NCBI GenBank assembly: GCA_003024985.2
Contig: PXIH01S0028514.1
Source of the DNA: Euperipatoides rowelli
Taxonomy: Eukaryota > Onychophora > Udeonychophora > Euonychophora > Peripatopsidae
Strand: one strand, 5' to 3'
Length of the DNA: 12,884 nt
The notes under the pieces are model-generated. The model was given only the letters and a program-made list of their open reading frames with translations. It searched no databases and was not told the origin of the DNA. Shown piece after piece: positions 1 through 8,655 of the stretch (position 1 is the stretch's first letter; every line of letters begins with the position of its first letter). A program made the position numbers and the translations under genes.

Positions 1-1204
1 GTTCTATAAAAACATTGCTATTGTAATATTGGATTTCATGCTATGTTGTCGTCATCTCTCCTCCATTGTAATGTTACCTTCAACCTCTGCATGTCTTACT
101 GCCATCTTGTTGCCGTATGTTGCTTTATGGGAAAAATCATACAAACTCAGCAGGTAGCAAACTATGAGCAGCAATAGAAAAATTTTGGAACAGCTTCTGT
201 AAAAAGGTCTTAAAGTTGGACTATTTTATGTTTCTGCCAATCCTCAACAGGAGTCAACAACAACAATGTGAATCTTGTGAAATACTGCAAAATGGTTGTG
301 GGTGTAAAAATGTTAACACCATCCTATTGAAGTATAAAAAGTAATGTGACCATTAATCAAGATCCCCATCTGAGCATCCAGCTGACTTCTTTCGGAGGTC
401 ATTATCATTGATCTTATAAATTTATTTTCTTATCTTGTTCCTGCTTATTACTAGAAGAAATATAAAGTTGCTGTAAAGTTTAAGTTTCCCATAGCCGACT
501 GGCTGTGATGCCGCCGAAGTGAGTTCCAACCCAATATCAGTTAAAGTATCCCACCGTAATATCCAATGGAAGAGATGGCCCAACACAGTTTTTTTAATAT
601 TTATTTCCAACATCGAGGAGCCGCAAATCATTACAAACTTTAAAACCCTAGGTGCTAACTTTAATATTCAATTGGCAATAAATAAATCCAATTAGAATAT
701 AGTTTGACCACCAAAATTTGATATGTTTGTATATTTCATATAATTTAATTTTAATTTGGTAATTCATAAGCTCAAACAAATTTGATAGATTTAAATTTTG
801 AAGTAACTATTTAAATATGTCATATTGTATATTAATTATATTCATTAAGGTCATTATGACAAGAATACAATTTAATATGTTTGAGTAAATCTCCTTTGCA
901 GTGTGGTCTTTTAACTTGGCGGGTGCAAACGAAATGATAGATAGATAGTTTAGATATTTTTCTTTCCATGCAAATCTAATTAATTTGTGCAAACAACAAT
1001 GCTGTAGTTTATTTATTTTTTTCATTTTTTTCCAGTTATATTTTAAATCTTTTTATTGTCAGAGCGTTTAAATTATTTCCTCATGGTATGTGTACACTGT
1101 ACAGGCTGCACAAGTTATTTGAATAATCCATTTAACTAACGAGGTAACCTTGGTTACAACTGTAATCTAAGCTAATCTTTGATATTTTTGTGTTTCCATA
1201 TTTA
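1..1204. repeat. Long direct repeat, copy 1, left part
   Basis: This stretch matches 10940-12143 almost base for base, with substitutions and small indels; I estimate about 94% identity over the first 375 bases. The alignment begins at the first base of the window (1 pairs with 10940), so the true left edge may lie outside. Indels between the copies include a 4-base gap near 323, a 3-base gap near 512, about 22 extra bases in copy 2 near 11554-11576, a GATA microsatellite at 937-949 that is shorter in copy 2, and an extra 9-base CATTATGGT unit in copy 2 near 11794-11819. I see no convincing gene here. The match stops at 1204, where a retrotransposon interrupts it, and resumes at 6307. Confidence 0.93.
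1196..1204. repeat. Left target-site duplication of the non-LTR element
   Basis: CCATATTTA is the last sequence shared with copy 2 before the alignment breaks. The same word, with a longer T run, lies at 6287-6306 on the other side of the insertion. The unoccupied site at 12135-12143 has it once. This is the expected footprint of target-primed insertion. The element is on the minus strand, so this copy abuts its 3' end. Confidence 0.82.
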
Positions 1205-1443
1205 AGATATAAGTTTATTTATGTTAGAAACTTTTAAACTACAGAATATTATTATATATACATCTCAGACATTATTTATATTTGAAAAATTAATTGAATA
1301 GAATCATAATCTTTCAAACCTACATAAAAACATTGAATGAAAATTATTAATCTATTACATTTGTCTATTAACATAAACATTAACATTTTAACAATTATTG
1401 TCCTTTCTGTATAAATCCATTGTATAAGAATGATATACAATAG
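1205..1443 (-). other. 3' UTR and 3' end of the non-LTR element
   Basis: This is the AT-rich, non-coding stretch between the ORF2 stop and the left target duplication. Minus-strand AATAAA is at 1214-1219, 9 bases inside the boundary. The terminus shows neither a poly(A) tail nor the short tandem repeats typical of many CR1/L2 3' ends. The tail may have been lost, or it may be merged with the target duplication, which reads TAAATATGG on this strand. Confidence 0.7.
1214..1219 (-). promoter_or_regulatory. Polyadenylation signal AATAAA of the element
   Basis: The plus strand reads TTTATT, giving AATAAA on the element's coding strand close to its 3' boundary. The position suits a poly(A) signal, but AATAAA is common by chance in DNA this AT-rich. 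Confidence 0.45.
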
Positions 1444-1959
1444 TTACACAATTGCGGCGAAATCTTCCCAAGTCTTGAGATAAATTCTTAACAGTTTTTT
1501 AAATTGTACCTTAGAATTTGAGGACACAATATGGATCGGAAAATCATTCCAAACACCAACAGATCTATGTTTGATAAATGACCCAGCGATGTTTAGTCTG
1601 CAGAATTCGATCTGAATTTTGAAACCATTGTTACATGTAATTTTTACTTTTTTTAAAGAGACCTTCATATCCAAATTTTTGGATATGGTCATACTTAAAT
1701 ATTAGGTCACAATATATTTTTTTTTGTTCTGGAGTATATAGTCCCAGTATTGCTAAGCATTCTTGATATTTTTTAGATTTCAATCCCCATACTTGTTTCA
1801 TTATTTGTCTAAATGTTTTATTTAACAGATCTTTATCTTTTTTATAATTCAACATAAATGCAGAAGAGCAATAGTCAATGTGTGGTTGCAAAAAGGATTG
1901 ATACAATTTAACAAAGAGTTGGGGAATTAACCTGTAAAAGGATTTTTTTTAAATGCCCA

Positions 1960-2960
1960 TCTTCATTTGCATTTTTATTTTTATATTGCTGGCATGTGTG
2001 CTGAAGCTAAGAGATTGGTCAAGCCAAACCCCTAAATCCCTGTGTAACTCAGTTCTTTCAATTTNCTTNCCTTCTATTTCTAGAGGTATAATTGTTGTTC
2101 TCTGTGTGCCATGTCCCAGCAACATATATGTTGTTTTTTATGAATTTATCTGAAATATGTTGTCTTTAGACCATTTAGTGATTTTTAATAAGTCATCTCG
2201 TAAAAGATCTAAGTCTTCATCTGTCTTGAATGATCTGTAAATTTTAACATCGTCTGCATAGATTGAAACTGATGAAGAAAGTTGGTCTACAATGTCTGCC
2301 ATCATTATATTAAATAGGGAACCTGCAAGAATTAAGCCTTGTGGTACTCCTTTAGTCATATAATTTGTGTTGTTAATGACACCATCTATCTCTACCTTTA
2401 TTGATCTATTTGTAAGAAAATAGGCTATCCATTTAGTGATGTAGTTGGGAATTTTATATCTGTACATTTTGTTGAGGAGAGTCTGATGAGGTACATTATC
2501 AAATGCGGCCCTGAAATCTATAAATACAGCACAGATTGATTGACCACCCTCGCGAATATCAATCATATCATTCAACATTATGTTGTCCTGAGTGGTGAAA
2601 CCTTGCCTGAATCCAAATTGAACAGGGGCCAGAATATCATGAGATTCAACATATTCATTTAGGCGTGTAATTATAACTCTTTCGGCAATTTTGTAAATAT
2701 AGAAAGTCAAGCAAATTGCTCTGTATGAGTCCAAAGAATCACTGCGCGACCTTTTTTAAACTTTGGTATTACAATTCCACATTTGCAATCATCTGGAAAA
2801 ATCCCTGAGACAAAGAATGTTAGAGAAAAAGACAGGAAATTTTTTGATGAGGAAATTAGGGATGTTGTCACAACCCCTTGAGGTAGAGTCTTTTAGTGTG
2901 GTAATTATATTGTAAATTTCTTGTTGACTAGTTAGACACATTTCCAAAACATTAACTGAG
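1960..2960 (-). other. Reverse transcriptase domain of ORF2
   Basis: The fingers region starts near 2960 with a serine-rich SRGCDNIP-type block. It continues in a shifted frame through a GIFPDD...IPKFKKG block, then shifts again near 2740 into SYRAICL. From there one frame gives QFGFRQG, palm motif A FIDFRAAFD (residues 71-79 of the 2734-2138 segment), GVPQG (129-133) and YADD (159-162; both Asp codons within 2249-2254). LGVWLD, the conserved post-palm block, follows the TAA at 2138-2140. The catalytic Asp residues are intact, but the polypeptide cannot be made whole. Confidence 0.93.
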
Positions 2961-3554
2961 AGCTTATCATAATATTTAGAGGAAAACCGGCAGAAGAGCC
3001 ATATTGATTACAAAAAGTGTCTGCAATTTTTTTTTGTCTGTAATTAGAATGTCATGTGTTTTTATCGAACTAATTTCATGAGGGTGAACCTTGTTATTTT
3101 TGCTAATATGATCATATATAATTTTTATATTATTTTGAGATTGATTGGCAATTTTAGTGTCGTATGATATTTTTGCTCTATTTACAGCTTCTATGTTGTT
3201 ATTACTGCAATTTTGTACTTTATATAGGAATTTGGATTATCTTTATTTTTTAGATAGTTTCTGAAATTTTTTTTTTTTTATTTGTGAGGTATTGCAAACT
3301 TCCTCGTTCATCCATGTCGGTTTTATTTTTTTAATGTGATTTCCTGTTGATTTTTTTATTGGAACTGTTTGTGTTAGTAAATTATTCCAAAAATTCTTGA
3401 ATATATAGAAGTCATCTTGAATACAAAGTAAATCATTGAAATAATCATCGAGGGGGAAGTCTTTTAGCAACACATACAGTTTATTTAGATCTGTCCTTCT
3501 AAACTCTAGTATTTTATTATTATTATTATTATTATAGCTAGAGTACTGGGAGGA

Positions 3555-4235
3555 AATTTGAAAAAGTATAATAATATGGTCACTTTTGCCTACTGGATGC
3601 AAAGACTCGAGATTAAATATTGATTTTGAGTTATATGAGTACACCAGATCTAATGTGGACACAGAGCTTTCACGGAAACGGGTGACAAAATTAATATGTT
3701 GGACCAGGTCTAAAGAAAGTAAATGATGGTATATTTCAGATTCTATAGTTTGAGGAGGGTATGCAGACATGCCATGTGTCAAATCAATCAGTGGGAGGTT
3801 GAGATCTCCTGCCAGGATGATATTGAATATTTCTGCATTGTTTTTAAATAAATTGAATCCCTCATCTATCCAACGGAAGATGTCTCTATTTATAGAGCCT
3901 GGAGGATGATAAATTATTCCAATTAAGTATTTCAAAGAACCGAAAATAGCTGTCAACCACATTTCTCACATTTCCTTGTAACAATTTTTTAATACAGAAA
4001 ATTCTATGTTATTGTCAATGTAAGCAGCTACAGTAACTCCTCCGCCCCCCTTAGAGGTCAATCAGTCATTTCTCACAATATTGTATCCCTTAATTTTAAG
4101 CTCTTCATCAACAACATCATCCCTCAACCAAGTCTCTGTCATCAAAAAAACAACAGGACCCTTTGTGTTAAAAAATTGTTTAATTTCCAAAATTTTATTT
4201 TTAAGGGAACATGTATTAGTGTATGCCAATGTGAA
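3555..4235 (-). other. AP-type (EEP) endonuclease domain of ORF2
   Basis: Motifs in order on the minus strand: the N-terminal strand LAYTNTCSLKNKI; ETWL, holding the metal-binding Glu (4134-4136); a GGGGV turn after the TGA stop at 4062-4064; YHPPG; GDLNLPLID, with the catalytic Asp-Asn pair; STLDLVYS; and LHPVGKSDH, ending in the catalytic His. All core catalytic residues are still recognisable despite two stops. An asparagine run encoded by an ATT/TTA trinucleotide repeat (3514-3536) follows the domain. Confidence 0.88.
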
Positions 4236-4265
4236 ACCATTTTTATCTTTCCCTGTTTTTGGTGG

Positions 4266-5570
4266 CTATATTGTAGGGAAGTTTGTAGCAGCTAGATTAG
4301 ACAAAATGTTAGAACTTTCTGTTTTCTTTTTTGCACTTTGAGTAAGTTTAAGTTTAGTCTGATCCAGTGATGAGATAGATGGTTCCCCTTCAATAGAAAT
4401 GGCTTCTCTAAGTAAATGATTACCTGATCTCGGACCAAATTTTTTGCTTTTATATTCTTGACGCTGTTCTGGTGAACGATCATTGCTAATTGAGATATTT
4501 TTGTATATGTCAGGGCCAGTCTTTATTTTTTTATATAGATTATAAAATGACCATTTTTAGTCGATTTTCTAAATATTAGTTTTAATGGTCTCGTCTGTGT
4601 AGCACCCTTTTTACCCAGTCTGTAAAGACGAAAATCTTGTATTGTCAAATCAGAGTTGAATGTAGATAGCATTTTTGATATAATCTAAATCTTCTTTTTC
4701 AGCACCATTTTTTACCCCGTCACTTGAGAATTGCTTTATTCCAAACAGAATCACATTCAGTGCTCTAGCCCTATTTTTCTCTATTTTTTCTAGGCATGAA
4801 TTTACGACAAGTGCTATATCTTCTGGCTCATTATTTGTAATAGGATCTTTCTCTTTGATAGTATGTGTATGGGTTTCCATCTTTTCAAGTCTATCAATTA
4901 TTTCGTTTTGTTGGGATGAAATCATGTTAATTTTAAGTTCATGTTCAACAATAATTTTTTCACTAGATGCAAAGAATTGCTCAAATTTGCCTAGCCTCTC
5001 TCTAAAATCAGTAATTGCATCTTCAATAGCCTTCAATCTATTTCCTGATGTGATATTAGGACGACAACTTTCACAAATCTAAATAATATTTGATTTTGAA
5101 ATAATTTTAAACTCGGGGTCAGTTAGTTTTGTACACATCTTGTGTGTCCATAATTTACACATATCGCATTGTATGGAAATACCTGGTTTATATTTAATAT
5201 CTTCAGCCCAGGTAGAGCATGGAGTAGGCCCAGGGTTAATTTCCACATCTCCCGATTTTTGTAGTATCATGAAGATAATACAAATCAAGTTATTGGACCT
5301 TAATTTAATCAAATGGCGAAGTAATATAATTTTATGTGAGTGTCTACCGTACTTATTGTAAGAGGTGGTTGAAATTTGAGGTCTATTACTAATTTTTAGA
5401 CCCAGAAGGCTGATTAAATTACGTTGGCTGACTGACTCATTTCCTTGTATGAATTTTTTAAGAGAGGTATGCCAAACATAACTGTCTTCAGATTTGAGCA
5501 AAGATCTGGATATGAGTACCGAAATCCGAAGAAATATGGAAAAAAGGGTGAATTGAGATCGTAGATTCAT
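4266..5570 (-). pseudogene. ORF1: 2A motif, PHD finger, coiled coil, RRM-like; broken
   Basis: This is the nucleic-acid-binding protein of the retrotransposon, about 434 codons from the ATG at 5568-5570 to the TAG at 4266-4268. An in-frame TGA 18 nt upstream makes this the first possible start. GDVEINPGP is at codons 107-115, preceded by a hydrophobic stretch. The PHD-type finger spans codons 118-169, with ligands C118, C135, C138, H143, C146 and a final C-x2-C. The second ligand is lost (W121). A TAG at codon 164 (5079-5081) sits just before that final Cys pair. A charged coiled coil follows from about codon 179, then NVILFGI (about 4737-4757), which resembles the first strand of the L1-ORF1-type RRM. 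Two compensating frameshifts, one near 4670 and one in the T7 run at 4526-4532, enclose an RLGKKG block. The C-terminal ISISNDRSPEQRQEY block is typical of this ORF1 group. Confidence 0.88.
5226..5252 (-). other. 2A-like ribosome-skipping motif (GDVEINPGP)
   Basis: The nine residues match the D-x-E-x-N-P-G-P core of 2A peptides, where the ribosome skips the Gly-Pro bond. A hydrophobic run (LICIIFMIL, codons 95-103) lies directly upstream. The arrangement is like the N-terminal 2A sequences reported for ORF1 of APE-type non-LTR elements in marine invertebrates and others. The motif is intact although the rest of ORF1 is not. Cleavage would separate codons 1-114 from the PHD-containing part. 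An in-frame Met at codon 101 would give a very short leader instead. Activity is inferred from the motif only. Confidence 0.9.
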
Positions 5571-6286
5571 CTCTAATTTGAATCAGTGAACAATTTAAAT
5601 TTAAACAAGTTTCATATGTCTAATAACATTCAGCTTGAGGCCCAAGATGGAGCAGCCTGAAGCAATTTATTTATCAAATCAAATTAAATAAAATGAACTT
5701 ACATAACAAGCCTATTGATGATAGAGGACACAATTACTCCATGTTATAGCTAGTAATTTAAACAATAAAAATAAAAAAATGAAAGGTGTTCACTATGAAA
5801 CCTTATGTAAACCCTGAGAATATAATTATCCTTCTAATAACGACTCCATTTTAGGTTTGCTAAAACAGGTGTAGTCCATTGCATGAAGGACAGAAAAATA
5901 ATGTTGAGACCATTTTATAACAAAACCATAACAAACCTGACTCAAATCATATATGACAGGGCTTAAATAGATAACCAATGAATAAAATGTATATCGCAGG
6001 CCGTAGCAATATCCAAGAAGATCAGATTACTGGGAAACTCATTAATAAAGCAAGTTATCCAACATTGTCTAAGCCTAGTGTTGGTTTTAGCCCTATAACA
6101 TAACTACAGCAATTCATAATCCAATGCAATCAGACTGTATTTCAAAGAATCTAGAGCTAAAACAGTTCCTAAGTCATAGTAACATAGGATATTCATTATC
6201 TGCAAAATGAAAATCATGTACTCTATAAATACCTAAATTTCAATAAAACTAGGAAGCAGCAGTATTACGGAGATGTGTAATGGTCG
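5571..6286 (-). other. 5' leader (putative promoter region) of the element
   Basis: About 716 nt between the right target duplication and the ORF1 ATG. Non-LTR elements of this kind carry an internal promoter here, but I recognise no TATA box or initiator with confidence. On the element strand the sequence begins CGACCATTACACATC. A full-length leader with flanking target duplications indicates that this copy was not truncated on integration. I see no gene on the plus strand in this stretch. Confidence 0.6.
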
Positions 6287-6306
6287 CCATATTTTTTTTT
6301 TTTTTA
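6287..6306. repeat. Right target-site duplication with expanded T14 run
   Basis: CCATA, then 14 T, then A, directly followed by GTTAGGATG. The empty site at 12135-12150 reads CCATATTTA then GTTAGGA. The simplest reading is a duplicate of CCATATTTA in which three Ts became fourteen. Strictly, only the four bases TTTA next to the junction plus the CCATA block agree, so a shorter duplication with a chance CCATA cannot be excluded. Confidence 0.72.
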
Positions 6307-7026
6307 GTTAGGATGTATTGAAATAAAAGACAGAATCACCTCCCCAACATAGGATATTCTTTAGCATAGTATAAGTCTGTTATCTCTTTGCATTAAATGT
6401 TAGAAAATTTCCTAAAAGTTTAGACTCAGATAGCGCTAAAGTACATAAAATGTTAGAAATGCCACTTAAAGGCAGGTACATAATATATTACCGGCGAGCC
6501 CTCCTTCTACGAAGGTAACCTTCAATTAGGTTGCAGGAGTGGTTGACCCTGGAGCGAACCAGAGTATAGCATTAACGCCACATTCATTCTAGACATTTAT
6601 TTTGGCAAAAGAGACGAGTAAGAACAAAATCAATAAAGTTGAAATTTACACTTAATAAAATTGAGTTTGTGTTATTTTATTTTTTATTTATTATTTTATG
6701 TTTAGTTAGGGGTGTGTTTGGCTGAACCATGATTTCTTGGACATCAGTGTAAGGTGTTGTCCAAGGGCTGCAGTCAAACAGGAGACACAAAAATTGTCTA
6801 GCATAATGCATGCGAAACAAGATTAGTAATCCGGTGATGTTTTGCCCTGTTTATCATTCCATTTCAAATCATTTTCCCAACCAGATATTAGTTTTGATGA
6901 AATGTAAAGCCAAGTACAATTCAATATTTTTTATGAGTAAGTTGCCGTCAATTAGTAAAATTGTGTTAATGAGTCACTTTCTAAATAATTATTGGTTTGA
7001 AGTCAGTTTATTCCTCTCTGCTTTCA
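6307..7026. repeat. Long direct repeat, copy 1, right part
   Basis: Matches 12144-12884, which runs to the last base of the window (7026 pairs with 12884). With 1-1204 it reconstitutes one uninterrupted repeat. Copy 2 has about 20 extra bases near 12785-12805 (a CATCTAAATTGC block). The stretch holds no ORF that survives in both copies: an open frame starting at 6810 has a stop in copy 2. The region 6660-6705 is very AT-rich. Confidence 0.93.
6503..6523. other. Three-part complementary stem segment
   Basis: CCTTC, TAC, GAAGG, TAA, CCTTC follow one another, so the central GAAGG can pair with either neighbour. In copy 2 (12340-12360) the left stem is kept while its loop changes from TAC to TTC. 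The right arm becomes CCTTT, which weakens that pairing. It sits in the most GC-rich part of the repeat. Function unknown. Confidence 0.4.
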
Positions 7027-7162
7027 ATCAAGGGCAATTGAGCCCCGACATATTTTGGCGGTCCGAGACTGGATTCAGCACCACTTGGTGGCTAATTTTT
7101 TTTTTTTTAAATGTTATCTTGCTGGCGTGGGGTTTTCTGTGATTCCAATGATAAAATAGGAA

Positions 7163-7176
7163 GGGGGGGGGGGGGG
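7163..7176 (+). repeat. Poly-G tract (G14)
   Basis: Fourteen consecutive G in otherwise T-rich DNA. A homopolymer of this length is prone to sequencing and replication slippage. Confidence 0.9.
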
Positions 7177-7821
7177 ATGTTTAAAGTTGTAATGAAATGT
7201 TTTTTAAATTTTTTTTAACGAAGTCAGAAATTTAGTAATACTTTTTAATTAGTTAAGCATAAAGTAAATTCTGTTTTTCCTTTTGTTGTGCCATTGGAGT
7301 TTCAAAACCGTTCCTGCATTTATGAAATATTGATTTTTTTTTAAAAATTATTTTTATTTCTTTCTTCTAAAACTAAAGTCAGATTCCTTAACAATTTTTT
7401 TAATCGCTCTTGCAATTTATTTTTCTATCCCATTCAATATTTTTTTGTGTAGTAAAAATTACTATGTCATCAATTTTTGTGTACCCCAAGATGGCAGCCG
7501 TGTTGAATTTCTAATTTTGTTTTCAAGTAAGGTTTTTATTTTTTTTTTCTTTCTAATTTGTTCAGTAAAAGTTTACGCTTTTAATAATTGTTAGGATTAT
7601 GTGTTTGAAGTTTATTAGTAATTTCAGTTAACCCTTTCTTAGTCATATGGGCACAAAATGGCTTCAGCGAAATTTTCTAAAATTTTTTTAAAATCTTTGT
7701 TTCCTTTAATTTTATTCAATAAGCTATCTTGGAGTACTCAAATTTTATTCATTTTTCCCATTGTCAATGAAAATTATTTTTTAAATTTTTTTATTCCCAA
7801 ATCCAATACAATTGAAATATT

Positions 7822-7844
7822 ATTAATGAATAATATTCATTAAT
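7822..7844. other. Perfect inverted repeat (10-bp arms, 3-bp loop)
   Basis: ATTAATGAAT, then AAT, then ATTCATTAAT. It is all-AT apart from one G/C pair, so it could extrude as a cruciform but is weak as an RNA hairpin. Another CATTAAT...ATTAATG pair lies just downstream (7865-7890). Confidence 0.6.
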
Positions 7845-8141
7845 GTTCGTTTTTCGTTGGCTACCATTAATTTTATTTTTTTTATTAATGAAGTTATGAG
7901 AAGTGTTTGGACATCTGTCCTGTGAAATTTTTAATGTCACTTGTTATAAGTTTGTGCTTGTCAATTCTAGAGCAAGGTCAGGCTTGTCATTTTTTATTGA
8001 TTTAGAGCGTTATGATACTTGTCATGTACATGATTTAGAGTAGTGATTTATTTTTCAACTTTTTTATTTTTGATTAATTTAAATTAGTTGTGTGTCTGAA
8101 CGATAGTCCGTTTCAAATTTTTTTATGCATTACTAGATGTT

Positions 8142-8167
8142 TGTCATCTTTTGAGGGAAAGATGACA
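8142..8167. other. Perfect hairpin (10-bp arms, 6-base loop)
   Basis: TGTCATCTTT, loop TGAGGG, AAAGATGACA. The nearby sequence repeats TGTCA-type words several times (around 7936, 7957, 7985, 8021, 8143, 8162 on one strand or the other), which might be protein-binding sites. A T run after the right arm is absent, so it does not resemble a terminator. Confidence 0.55.
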
Positions 8168-8392
8168 CTTGTCTACTGTGTGGTGACATTAATTTTATTT
8201 TTTTTCCCAATTAAGTTAAGTTTTGGAATATAAGTATTTGATTAGCAATAAATACTTCAGTGTTAACAATTAACACTTATTCAGATACAGTTCCGATTCC
8301 TATTACAATTATTGGTAGTCAACTTAAGTTTTTGTTCCAAATATAAATTAATTTCAACAATTATTTCCTTTCAATATTTTTGTGATTTATTT

Positions 8393-8655
8393 GTGTTCAA
8401 GGGAGAGTTGAGTTTATTTAAATTATTAAAAATTATTTTTTTCCAAAATTAGTTCCTAAGTTTAATAATATTAATGTCCCGAAATATGGATCAAGGGAGA
8501 TCCTGAGTTTGGTTGTTATTTTTTTTCAAATTGGGTTCAATGGAGTCCTGAGTTTGTTTTTGTTCCGAATTTTGGATCACAGGAGATCCTGAGTTTGATT
8601 TTTAATTTTTTTTCTAAAAGGAGCTCCTGAGTTTGAATTTTTTTTTTCCGAAATT
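8393..8655 (+). repeat. Degenerate minisatellite, unit about 40-48 bp
   Basis: Five or six imperfect units. The best are around 8490-8510, 8538-8555, 8575-8596 and 8617-8634, each carrying a core like GGAGATCCTGAGTTTG. T-rich spacers in between often end in TTCCGAAATTTGG-like words. The first units (8393-8460) are the most diverged, with AGTTCCTAAGTTTA in place of the core. Unit length varies with the T runs. Confidence 0.72.

Larger units (their letters stand above)
1444..4265 (-). pseudogene. ORF2: AP-endonuclease plus reverse transcriptase, broken
   Basis: Relic of about 940 codons encoding the enzyme that nicks target DNA and copies element RNA at the nick. The endonuclease half (frame of 4265 down to about 3243) shows ETW (E at 4134-4136), YHPP, GDLNLP, STLDLVYS and SDH. 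The RT half, in another frame from 2734, shows FIDFRAAFD, GVPQG and YADD. The C-terminal tail ends near 1444 with a VGVWNDFP block and FKK, typical of this ORF2 family. In-frame stops are TGA 4062-4064, TGA 3966-3968, TAA 2138-2140 and TAA 1949-1951. Frame changes occur between 3243 and 2734 (several) and near 1690. GVPQG is followed by L where the family has S. Bases 2065 and 2069 are ambiguous. No ATG lies at the expected ORF2 start; the frame runs straight on from the ORF1 stop. Confidence 0.93.
1205..6286 (-). mobile_element. Full-length but dead CR1/Jockey-group non-LTR retrotransposon
   Basis: The 5,082-bp insertion is defined by comparing the interrupted repeat with its uninterrupted copy at 10940-12884. 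In minus-strand order it holds a leader of about 716 nt, ORF1 (2A-like motif, PHD finger, coiled coil, RRM-like core), ORF2 (AP-type endonuclease, reverse transcriptase, C-terminal tail) and a 239-nt 3' UTR with AATAAA 14 nt from the end. No poly(A) or simple-repeat tail remains. There are no long terminal repeats, integrase or protease. At least five in-frame stops and several frameshifts make it non-autonomous. The ORF1 type (2A plus PHD) and the endonuclease-RT order are known from CR1, L2, Rex1, Crack and Daphne-like lineages; assignment within these is inference. Integration came after, or in only one of, the two repeat copies. Confidence 0.9.

Noticed and set aside
422-631. Minus-strand frame open in both repeat copies (also 11355-11543), differing by an in-frame 3-base indel
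   Set aside because: Preserved openness and an in-frame indel hinted at a gene. However, nearly all substitutions between the copies change the amino acid (K/E, V/G, I/T, S/C, I/L) and only one silent change was seen. That does not look like purifying selection, and no family is recognisable.
1-1204. Long repeats as the LTRs of a retrovirus-like element
   Set aside because: They are far too long and diverged from each other. No gag, protease or integrase lies between them, and the only RT is of the non-LTR type with its own target duplication.
1953-2153. Plus-strand open frames inside the retrotransposon (also 4081-4341, 4855-5082, 5140-5361)
   Set aside because: They are antisense shadows of ORF1 and ORF2, whose motifs are clear on the minus strand.
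6490-6575. GC-richer block with GGTT...GAACC stem, considered as a tRNA or tRNA-derived SINE head
   Set aside because: No A box or B box with correct spacing and no cloverleaf fold.
6810-7142. 110-codon plus-strand open frame
   Set aside because: In copy 2 the same frame meets a TGA within about a dozen codons, and the translation is rich in Phe, Leu, Ile and Ser as T bias predicts.
7486-7500. CAAGATGGCAGCC, similar to a YY1-type binding site
   Set aside because: A single short match with no start site or conserved neighbour to support a promoter. It is recorded only as a possible site.
7658-7843. 61-codon plus-strand open frame with a good start context (AAAATGGC)
   Set aside because: The translation is almost entirely Phe/Leu/Ile/Asn from T runs, with no recognisable domain. 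Chance is sufficient.
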